42,139 nucleotides of DNA from an uncultured Schlesneria sp. (GTDB taxonomy: Bacteria > Planctomycetota > Planctomycetia > Planctomycetales > Planctomycetaceae): positions 1 through 42,139 of the forward strand of contig CAIQIR010000088.1 in NCBI GenBank assembly GCA_903871875.1, given 5' to 3'. Below, piece after piece: positions 34,619 to 42,139 of the stretch. The number at the start of each line of letters is the position of its first letter. Within the stretch, counting starts at the first letter, position 1. The notes under the pieces were generated by a model. That model searched no databases. It worked only from the letters and a program-made list of their open reading frames with translations, and was not told the origin of the DNA. The position numbers and the translations under genes were made by a program.

Positions 34619-37195
34619 TCACGCCCGACGCGGTATTTGCAGCTGTGCATCAAGTTGTCGTGAGTCTACCGTGTGCGTCAGATATGTGTGAGTGATGCTA
34701 TCGGACAAGGCACGCAAATCTGCGGCAAGAGATGACAGGAATTCGTCCAGTTGCTGGCGATCGCTACTGCCGTTGACGGCGCAGAATGACTCGACGTCCG
34801 CCAAACGTAGCGAGGCTTGGGCGGCTAACAGCAGCTTTTGCTCCGATGTGCGGACCACGTCCGACTCATCCCGAGCCAGGCTACGGATATGCTCCGAAAG
34901 CACCATTAACTGGAAGCCGACAGCGCGAGGATTCGATTCGTCCGTCAACACCAGGTCGAGCACCGGGGCGAGTTGCAGCGTGGTCAAATAACGGTAGCGA
35001 TAGGTCATGGAACTGTCGGCGATTTCGAGCATCGCTTCGAGCCGCGGCAAGACATCCGTCTGCGCTTCCACCAACAAACCGCGGATGACGCGTAATGTCT
35101 GCAGCGCGCGTTCAATACGTCGGCCGATATCCAGAAACCGCCAACCAGGACCGCGTGTCATACTATCGTTGCAAAGACCACTGAATGCCGAAAGCCAGGT
35201 CAACATCTGGTTGAGCGGCGCGAGCGCCCCTGCCAGATCGGACGACGTTCTGATCGCGGTTGGACTGTGCGACGGGGGGAAATACAACTGATTGATGATT
35301 CGCCAACCGTCCACAGAAATTCGATCTCGCACGACCGATGCCGTACGATGTGTCGCATCGATCGATTCCAGCAGACCTCCCGTGCGATGCGGGTCATGCA
35401 GGAACAACCAGACCGAATCGATCAGTGTCTGCCGGAGGTTGATTTCGTCGATGCGGACCTTGGCCAGCGGTGACTCACCCGGCTCATCGATCGCCAGCAC
35501 CAATCGCATCAAATCCGCCAATCTCGCCGGCTGAAGTTCGCTTGTCATTCTCGCGACAACACTGCGCACATGCCTGACCAGGGCTTCGGTGCGTTCGACC
35601 AATCGCCCCAACCAAAATAGATGGTCGGCAGCACGACTGGGCAAGTCGTTGGAACTTCGACGCAATTCGAGCGCAGTCTGACGGGGACGCAACAACGAAA
35701 TTGGTTCGACCGGCCCATCGGCCAAGACCCACACGTCCTTGCTTCGCTGCCCCGCCGCCATCGATTCAGTCAACGTTTCGGAACGCGTTGCCACGCGAGA
35801 CAAACCGCCCGGCAGAACCTGATAGTCTCCGTCAGTGGCGACGGCGAACGCACGCAGAGTGACATGCCAGGGCTGCAAACTGTCTCCGTTCCAGACAGGA
35901 GCCGTTGACCCCACGACCGGCTCTTGGGCGACGAATTGACTGGGGTTGGCCTGAATTTCCGCGAGCAATTTTCCGCGGGCCTCGCCGGTCAGATTCGCAC
36001 CAATGTGAACTCTGACATTGTGATGTTTGTACGCGGGCCGTACGACCAGTTGATCGAGATGGGCTTCGACATACTTTCGATCCTCGGGACGTCCACACCA
36101 CCAGGTCCGCACCGAAGGCAGCTTAAGCTCTTCGCCCAGCAGAAATTGACAGGCCTGCGGCAGGTATGCTTGCAGGATCGGAGCTTCCAGAAACCCGCTG
36201 CCCAACGCATTGGCGACGACAACCTGACCATCGCGAACGATTTGCATCAATCCCGGCACACCACCCGGAGAATCGGGCCGCAGTTCCAGCGGGTCGCACC
36301 GTCCATCGCCAATTCGGCGGAAAATCACATCGACGTTCAGCAGGCCACCGAGCGTCTTCAAATAGACGCCGTCACCGCGAACGGTCAAATCGCCCCCTTC
36401 GACCAACGTATAGCCGAGGTATCTCGCCAGGTACACATCTTCGAAATAGCGCGAGCTTCGCGGACCAGGCGACAACAGCACGACACGTGGATTGTCACGA
36501 TGTCGGCGTGCCAAACTCGCCAGCGTGTTTTGCAGCGAGATGAAAAATGAGGCCAGGCGAACGACATTCAATTCTTGGAATTCTTCGGGCAACGTGCGCG
36601 AGATTACGATGCGATTTTCGACCGCATAGCCGGCTCCAGAGGGGCCCTGTGAACGATCTCCCAGCGCAATCCAGGTTCCGCGGGAATCGCGAGCCAATTG
36701 AGCAGCGTACCAGTGCACATAGATGCCCGATGGAGGCTCAAATCCCACACAGGGCAGAAGATAACCAGGATGTTCGAACAGCGCGTTCGGCGGCAGCACC
36801 CCGGAACGCAACAATTCCTGCGGGCCGTAGACATCCAACAGGATTCGGTTGAGCAGGCGAGCCCGCTGCTGAATGGAATCAGCCAGCGGCTGCCATTCAG
36901 CGATCGGCACCATCAGTGGAATCGGATCGAGTTCCCACGGTCGTTGCAGATCTTTTGAGGCCCCATAGACGTTGTAGGTGACGCCATTTTCGCGCAGCAG
37001 ATGCCCGGTTTGATCGCTGCGTCGCGCCAACCCCGACGCGCCATCGTCATTTAAACGCTGCACCAACCGCGACCACGCCGGTCGAATGTCACCAGCCGGC
37101 CCCTTCATTTCATCGTAAAGGGGATTTGGTGGCTGGTACAGAGACGTGATTTCGCCGGACGGGTGAGCGCTCACCGCACCGGTTGTGTCATCCAT
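34619..37195 (-). CDS. Circularly permuted ATP-grasp / alpha-E fusion protein
   Basis: 858 residues from the ATG at 37195, with TTGGAG upstream; the frame is open 306 bases further without family-like sequence. Residues about 1-490 are a circularly permuted ATP-grasp (CP_ATPgrasp) domain: PLYDEMKGPAG, NGVTYNVYG, PLMVPIAEWQPL, LLSPGPRSSRYFEDVYLAR, ILQAYLPQACQFLLGE. ATP-grasp enzymes join a carboxylate to an amine through an acyl-phosphate. Residues from about 517 form an alpha-E domain, all helical, starting LPSRAADHLFWLGRLVERTE. Separate proteins carry the two domains in many bacteria; the fusion supports joint action. It lies between two transglutaminase genes. Confidence 0.9.
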   Translation of the reverse strand: MDDTTGAVSAHPSGEITSLYQPPNPLYDEMKGPAGDIRPAWSRLVQRLNDDGASGLARRSDQTGHLLRENGVTYNVYGASKDLQRPWELDPIPLMVPIAEWQPLADSIQQRARLLNRILLDVYGPQELLRSGVLPPNALFEHPGYLLPCVGFEPPSGIYVHWYAAQLARDSRGTWIALGDRSQGPSGAGYAVENRIVISRTLPEEFQELNVVRLASFFISLQNTLASLARRHRDNPRVVLLSPGPRSSRYFEDVYLARYLGYTLVEGGDLTVRGDGVYLKTLGGLLNVDVIFRRIGDGRCDPLELRPDSPGGVPGLMQIVRDGQVVVANALGSGFLEAPILQAYLPQACQFLLGEELKLPSVRTWWCGRPEDRKYVEAHLDQLVVRPAYKHHNVRVHIGANLTGEARGKLLAEIQANPSQFVAQEPVVGSTAPVWNGDSLQPWHVTLRAFAVATDGDYQVLPGGLSRVATRSETLTESMAAGQRSKDVWVLADGPVEPISLLRPRQTALELRRSSNDLPSRAADHLFWLGRLVERTEALVRHVRSVVARMTSELQPARLADLMRLVLAIDEPGESPLAKVRIDEINLRQTLIDSVWLFLHDPHRTGGLLESIDATHRTASVVRDRISVDGWRIINQLYFPPSHSPTAIRTSSDLAGALAPLNQMLTWLSAFSGLCNDSMTRGPGWRFLDIGRRIERALQTLRVIRGLLVEAQTDVLPRLEAMLEIADSSMTYRYRYLTTLQLAPVLDLVLTDESNPRAVGFQLMVLSEHIRSLARDESDVVRTSEQKLLLAAQASLRLADVESFCAVNGSSDRQQLDEFLSSLAADLRALSDSITHTYLTHTVDSRQLDAQLQIPRRA

Positions 37196-37583
37196 CGTAA
37201 CGTCAACTCCAAAGAGGTTTTTCCGAATTCCATTTTTCGCAGGATGGGGATTAGGTTTCCGCGTGAGTCTTCCAGATGAATGTGACTCGGGAATGTCGCT
37301 CGCTTCTGCCACAGGAATCGACCAATTACCCTGTCTGGCTGAATCAACTTGCCGAGCAAGACTTCGATTCTCGGTGCTTAGAATCCTTCTGAACTCGAAC
37401 GCCCGCCAGCGTTTCACCCTTGTCGTTCGGCGTTTCAGATTCAATCGACAATTCAATGCCCCCACAAAACCTGCGACGGACAAGCCGCGATCTGCTGTCA
37501 CGTTGCGGCCGATTCCGCCGCTGGCCGAAAGTGATATCCGCCGAGTGATTCTGTTGTTCCGCAGCGGAACGGGGAAAGCTCGC
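37196..37583. other. Spacer between the transglutaminase-DUF2126 gene and the ATP-grasp fusion
   Basis: 388 bases. The ATP-grasp frame is open through most of it, but the translated sequence is low in family features. I see no terminator, so the genes may still be cotranscribed. Confidence 0.45.
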
Positions 37584-40500
37584 TTATCCTCTCCTCATAT
37601 CCAGCGTGAAGGGGTAATCAATGTTCTTTTCGCATTCCGGGATGGGAAGCGGTCCCGGAGTGTGACCGATTTGGAAAAATCTTGCCACACGGCGACTTTC
37701 GGCTTCGTACGCATTGACCGGAAACGTGGCGAAGCTGCGTCCACCGGGATGCGAAACGTGCCATGTGCCTCCACCCAGCGACCGTTTGTTCCACGTATCC
37801 AACAAATCAAACACCAGCGGAGAATGAACGCCAATCGTCGGATGCAAGCAGGAAGGGGGCTGCCAGGCGCGGAACCGTACCCCCGCGACGAACTCACCCT
37901 TCGTCCCCGTGGGATGCAGCGGGACTCGACGTCCATTGCAGGTGATCACGAATCGCGGATCAGTCATACCGCGAATTTTCACTTGAATTCGCTCAATTGA
38001 CGAATCGACGTAGCGAGCCGCACCTCCACCACCGAATTCTTCTCCCAGCACATGCCAGGGCTCGATCGCTTGACGCAGTTCGATGTGCACTCCGGACAGC
38101 GTCAATTCTCCGATCAACGGGAAGCGGAACTCCACATGGGGGGCGAACCAACTTCTTTCGAACCGGAAACCCGATTCGGCCAGGTCATCCAAGACCTCAC
38201 CAAAATCCTGTTCCACGAAATGCGGCAGCATGAAGCGGTCATGTAGGGTTGTTCCCCAACGAACCAGCGACTCGTGATAGGGCTTATTCCAGAAATGAGC
38301 GATCAAGGCCCGAACCAGCAGTTGCTGGGTCAGACTCATCCGTTCGTGCGGCGGCATTTCAAACCCGCGCATCTCGACCAGACCTAGCCGGCCGGTCGAA
38401 CTATCAGGAGAGAAGAGTTTGTCGATGCAGAACTCGGCGCGATGCGTGTTGCCGGTCAGGTCGGTCAGCAAGTGACGGAACAATCGATCGACCAACCACG
38501 GCGGGCAAGGCCCGTCACCATGAATCTGCGAACAGGCAATTTCTAATTCGTATAGAGCTTCGTGCCGCGCTTCGTCGATTCGCGGCGCTTGACTGGTGGG
38601 ACCGATAAACAACCCCGAGAACAGATACGACAGCGAGGGTCGGTTATTCCAATACAACAGCAGGCTTCGCAACAAATCAGGACGCCGCAGGAACGGACTT
38701 TGCGCCGGTGACGGCCCCCCCAGGACAATATGATTGCCTCCCCCCGTTCCCGTGTGCCGACCATCGAGCATGAACTTTTCGGACGAGAGTCGAGAAAGGT
38801 GGGCTTCCTCGTACAGCGTAGTGGTATTGCGGACCAGCTCTTTCCAATTGCGAGACGGTTGCAGATTGACTTCGATCACCCCCGGATCGGGCGTCACCTT
38901 GAAATGATCAACTCGATAATCGTAAGGAGGCGGATAGCCTTCGATGCGGACCGGCATCGACAGTTCGACGGCCGTCGCTTCGATCGCCGAGACCAAATCG
39001 AGGTATTGCTCGATCCGTTCCACCGGCGGCATAAAGACATGCAGCACACCACCGCGGGTTTCGACGCACAAAGCGGTACGCACGATCGGATCCAAACCAT
39101 TCGAGAGGCCTGGTGCTTCCGCCGTCTCATGTTGGACACCATCAGAGCCATTTTCTGAACGGCCGCCCGAATGGGAATGGCGTCCCACGCTCTCTGCGAA
39201 TGATCGAGAACTTGTACTGCGCAAAGATCCCGCTTCATCAGCGCCAGCCAGGACAGGCTCTAATTCGTCCATCGATCGTTTCAAGTGATCGAGGACCCTT
39301 CCACGCGATTGCAAGACGTGCGGTACGACACCGTTGGTATGGGAACCATTGGTCTCGAATCCGTTGGGCTGCGGTTGATGTTGGATCTGGCCGTAAACGG
39401 ACGACCGAGGCAATTCCCCCCGTTCGGCAAACGGGTCCATCGCGATCACCTGCGGACGTTCGTCCGGGTGGATCCAGGGCAGACAATCCAATGGCAGGCG
39501 ATAGCCCATGGCCGAGTCACCCGGAATCAGAAACATTCGCCCCTGGCGCAGGTACCAGGGCCCACTGACCCATCGTGTCAATTCGTTCGGGGAATCATTG
39601 GGCATCACGGGCAGCACATAGCCTACCACCCGCGCCAGTCCCTGTTCATAAACCCGAGCCAATCTTGCTCGATCTTCCTCATTGTCCAGTTTTGAATCGA
39701 ACGGGTCGACGTTGATCGGCAGTTTCCGGGCCTTCCAAAGGTAGTACCAGGTATCTTCGTACCCCGGCACGACATGTTCAGCCCGGACCTGCAACTGTTC
39801 GGCCAACATGATAATGAATTCGCGCGCGTCGCCTTCGTCATATCCGTAGTCACGATCGTCGTCGGCAATCAGGTCCGGACGAGTCCAAATCGCTTCCGTA
39901 TCCTTGCGCCAGTAGCAACCCAGCGCCCAGCGCGGCAACGACTCGCCGGGATACCATTTGCCCTGACCAAAATGAAGTAACGGGCCATTTGCGAATCGCT
40001 TGGCCAGGCGGCGGAACAGGGTGCCGGCCAGCTTCCGCTTGGAATCTCCCAACGCGGCCGTATTCCATTCGGGCTCTTCGCGATGATCGATCGACACGAA
40101 CGTCGGTTCGCCGCCCATCGTCAACGTGCGGGGACCGAGTGCCAAATCCCGATCGACATCTTCGCCCAGGCGTTCGATCTCGTTCCATTGCTCTTCCGTG
40201 TACGGCTTCGTCACTCGCGGATCTTCGTGGACGCGCGTGACCGTCATCTCGAAACCGAATTCGACCTTGCACTCGTCGACACCACCGGTGATGGGCGAGG
40301 CAGATTGCGGATCAGGCGTCGCCGCCAACGGAATATGGCCTTCGCCTGCCAAGAGGCCCGAGGTAGGGTCGAGTCCCACCCAGCCGGCTCCGGGCAGAAA
40401 CACTTCCGCCCACGCGTGCAGATCCGTGAAATCGGTTGATGCCCCGGCCGGACCGGTCAGCGACACCACATCAGGCTTTAACTGCAACAGGTAACCTGAC

Positions 40501-41102
40501 ACGAACCGGGATGCCAAGCCCATATGTCGCAGCAATTGCACCAGCAGCCAGGCCGAATCGCGGCAGGATCCACTGAGTTTCGTCAGCGTTTCTTCGCAAG
40601 TTTGTACGCCCGGCTCCAGGCGGATTAGATACTGGACCGCTCGTTGGACATACTGGTTGAAATCGACGATGCAATCGTTGGTTGTGACCGATCGCCGTGG
40701 AGCTCCATCCACAAACGCCTGCATGACGTTCGACAGCGGCTCAGTGGCGAGATACGGCTGCAATTGGGCCTTCAGATTGGGGACATACTCGAAGGGAAAT
40801 TCGGTCGCTTCAGGCTCCAGAAAAAAATCGAACGGATTGATGACGGTCATGTCAGCGATCAGATCGACTTCGACGCTGAGCTGGCGAGTTCGATCTGGAA
40901 AGACCAATCGCGCCAGGAAGTTCCCATACGGATCTTGTTGCCAGTTAAAAAACTGCTTCTCTGGCTCGACCTTCATCGAATAACTGAGGATCGGCGTCCG
41001 GCAGTGTGGTGCAGGACGCAGCCGAATTACCTGTGGCGATAAGCTGACAAGTCGGTCATACGTGTAGGTCGTCTTGTGGTGCAGTGCGACACGAATTGTC
41101 AT
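37584..41102 (-). CDS. Transglutaminase-DUF2126 protein
   Basis: 1172 residues, the usual length of this large family. Residues about 1-95 form a Bact_transglu_N domain (TIRVALHHKTTYTYDRLVSL). The transglutaminase core has Cys about 180 in KLSGSCRDSAW, His about 229 in DLHAWAEVF and Asp about 245 in WVGLDPTSG, so the triad is intact. From about residue 290 to the end is DUF2126, starting near RVHEDPRVTKPYTEEQWN and including LTMGGEPTFVSIDH, RWALGCYWRKD and GGGNHIVLGGPS. A low-complexity insert (about 590-680) splits DUF2126. It has no signal peptide. The catalytic role of DUF2126 is not known. It is next to alpha-E and ATP-grasp genes in the same direction. Confidence 0.93.
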   Translation of the reverse strand: MTIRVALHHKTTYTYDRLVSLSPQVIRLRPAPHCRTPILSYSMKVEPEKQFFNWQQDPYGNFLARLVFPDRTRQLSVEVDLIADMTVINPFDFFLEPEATEFPFEYVPNLKAQLQPYLATEPLSNVMQAFVDGAPRRSVTTNDCIVDFNQYVQRAVQYLIRLEPGVQTCEETLTKLSGSCRDSAWLLVQLLRHMGLASRFVSGYLLQLKPDVVSLTGPAGASTDFTDLHAWAEVFLPGAGWVGLDPTSGLLAGEGHIPLAATPDPQSASPITGGVDECKVEFGFEMTVTRVHEDPRVTKPYTEEQWNEIERLGEDVDRDLALGPRTLTMGGEPTFVSIDHREEPEWNTAALGDSKRKLAGTLFRRLAKRFANGPLLHFGQGKWYPGESLPRWALGCYWRKDTEAIWTRPDLIADDDRDYGYDEGDAREFIIMLAEQLQVRAEHVVPGYEDTWYYLWKARKLPINVDPFDSKLDNEEDRARLARVYEQGLARVVGYVLPVMPNDSPNELTRWVSGPWYLRQGRMFLIPGDSAMGYRLPLDCLPWIHPDERPQVIAMDPFAERGELPRSSVYGQIQHQPQPNGFETNGSHTNGVVPHVLQSRGRVLDHLKRSMDELEPVLAGADEAGSLRSTSSRSFAESVGRHSHSGGRSENGSDGVQHETAEAPGLSNGLDPIVRTALCVETRGGVLHVFMPPVERIEQYLDLVSAIEATAVELSMPVRIEGYPPPYDYRVDHFKVTPDPGVIEVNLQPSRNWKELVRNTTTLYEEAHLSRLSSEKFMLDGRHTGTGGGNHIVLGGPSPAQSPFLRRPDLLRSLLLYWNNRPSLSYLFSGLFIGPTSQAPRIDEARHEALYELEIACSQIHGDGPCPPWLVDRLFRHLLTDLTGNTHRAEFCIDKLFSPDSSTGRLGLVEMRGFEMPPHERMSLTQQLLVRALIAHFWNKPYHESLVRWGTTLHDRFMLPHFVEQDFGEVLDDLAESGFRFERSWFAPHVEFRFPLIGELTLSGVHIELRQAIEPWHVLGEEFGGGGAARYVDSSIERIQVKIRGMTDPRFVITCNGRRVPLHPTGTKGEFVAGVRFRAWQPPSCLHPTIGVHSPLVFDLLDTWNKRSLGGGTWHVSHPGGRSFATFPVNAYEAESRRVARFFQIGHTPGPLPIPECEKNIDYPFTLDMRRG

Positions 41103-41256
41103 ATTCGAATCTCTCGTCTCTATTGATGCTTAATTCTCTGGTCCACGTTCCTGCACGGCGGCCAGCAAGAACGGAGAAGGGGCTGCGACTCGTTCACCCG
41201 GACAACTCATCGAATGGGTCCCCAACGAGCTAACTGATCAACTCTCTTCCTGCAGT

Positions 41257-42138
41257 TCACCCCTGTGATTGGCTGCCCGGCTGCTGTGACTGTCCTCCGC
41301 TGCCTTGCGATTGCCGCGTTGATTTGGTCGGTTTGACATCCGGTTCGACGGCAAAGAAGGTTTCCGAAATCGCCTGGCCAACTCCGTTCAGTTTTTCTTG
41401 AAACTGATCGATGAATTCATGCAAACCCATCACGAAGATTTCCTCGATATTGGTGTAATCGAGTTCCGCCCGAAGCCGACCGAGAACCTGTTCAGCTCGA
41501 TTGAGGAAGTTGCCATGCATACCCCCGGTGATCATCAATAGCGACTGTTCGGCATTGACCACGCAGAATCTGACGGCGCGGGGAAATTCACGATCCATCA
41601 GCAAGAATTCGGCGACTTGTCGGGGCGTGATTCGGCCGTGAGCCTTGCGATACATTTCCAGTGCACTGGCCGATTTGAGGAGTGCCGCCCACTGATTCGT
41701 ATCCAGTTGCGTCCCGACATCGGAAACCTGTGGTAGCAGCAGGTAATACTTCACGTCCAGGATGCGCGACGTTTTATCGGCCCGCTCAATCATTTGCCCC
41801 ATGCGATGAAAATGCCAAGCCTCGCCGTGCGACAGCGTCGACTGGACCACACCGTCCAGCGTATAGGCTGACAGTTTGATTTGAGCGAAGAAGTCGAAGG
41901 GCGAACCAAGCACATGGGGCTGGGAGGCGGTTTTGACCAGCAGGTAGAACTTGTTCATTTCCTCCCACATCGGCGAACTGATCATATCGCGCACCGTACG
42001 GGCGTTTTCTCGCGCCGAGCGTAAACAGCAGAGAATCGAATTGGGATTTTCCGCATCAAACGTGAGAAACTGAATGACGTTTTGCTGAGTCCCCTCGGGG
42101 TAGCGCGCCTGAAATTCCTCGTGGTCGCCCGTGGTATA
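41257..42138 (-). CDS. Alpha-E domain protein (partial, N-terminus outside the window)
   Basis: The frame is open to the right edge, giving 293 visible residues; a GTG at 41994 is internal, not the start. The visible part begins near TTGDHEEFQARYPEG and includes LRSARENARTVRDMISSPMW, the central signature of the alpha-E family, then HRMGQMIERADKTSRILDVKYY. The C-terminus is Gln/Ser/Gly-rich. The protein is predicted all-helical and cytoplasmic. It is followed by the transglutaminase-DUF2126 gene after 154 bases. Stand-alone alpha-E genes usually follow a circularly permuted ATP-grasp gene, so one may lie just beyond the window. Confidence 0.9.
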   Translation of the reverse strand, partial: YTTGDHEEFQARYPEGTQQNVIQFLTFDAENPNSILCCLRSARENARTVRDMISSPMWEEMNKFYLLVKTASQPHVLGSPFDFFAQIKLSAYTLDGVVQSTLSHGEAWHFHRMGQMIERADKTSRILDVKYYLLLPQVSDVGTQLDTNQWAALLKSASALEMYRKAHGRITPRQVAEFLLMDREFPRAVRFCVVNAEQSLLMITGGMHGNFLNRAEQVLGRLRAELDYTNIEEIFVMGLHEFIDQFQEKLNGVGQAISETFFAVEPDVKPTKSTRQSQGSGGQSQQPGSQSQG

Positions 42139-42139
42139 A

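Noticed and set aside
37196-37501. N-terminal extension of the ATP-grasp fusion
   Set aside because: Open in frame, but basic and unlike the family. The ATG at 37195 has a good ribosome site and starts close to the conserved part.

Overview
The window looks like a chromosomal segment of a member of the Planctomycetota. The evidence is the gene content. It has a DUF1549/DUF1553 cytochrome-like protein, a DUF1501 Tat-exported protein, a surface protease with an LEPR-XLL-type N-terminus, a secreted FG-GAP propeller, an alternative sigma factor operon and a GroEL with a GDHDDMY-type tail. This combination is typical of the phylum. The species cannot be named from the sequence. The two tRNA genes do not encode CCA.

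Layout. 1-4453 is sparse: the tail of a gene, a decayed ISL3-family transposase, a STAS-domain anti-sigma antagonist, a TadG-like exported protein on the minus strand, and about 1.45 kb without a convincing gene but with several strong inverted repeats. 4454-6976 encodes a cell-surface S53 (sedolisin) protease with Ig-like repeats. 6977-9526 is a small decayed mobile region: a tRNA-3'-end-like fragment, an XRE regulator, strong hairpins, a tyrosine recombinase that stops before its catalytic tyrosine, and oppositely oriented TGTACYG motif clusters at both edges, next to tRNA-Pro.

9835-24808 is core and metabolic: the DUF1549/DUF1553 protein, a secreted esterase, an SH3b protein, a membrane histidine kinase, the glycogen branching enzyme, a metallopeptidase, an aldo/keto reductase, tRNA-Cys, a seven-repeat FG-GAP protein and seryl-tRNA synthetase.

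25052-28895 is a tight four-gene operon of sigma factor, probable membrane anti-sigma factor, exported helical protein and membrane GTPase. Then come a DUF1501 protein, groES-groEL and a small membrane protein.

33641-42138 (minus strand) is a cluster of an alpha-E protein (cut by the window end), a transglutaminase-DUF2126 protein, a circularly permuted ATP-grasp/alpha-E fusion and a second transglutaminase-like protein. This gene set is thought to make or modify an unknown peptide or amide-linked product. It is the most interesting functional system here: the families are known, but the substrate is not established. Most long ORFs on the opposite strand of these genes are shadows and are left out.
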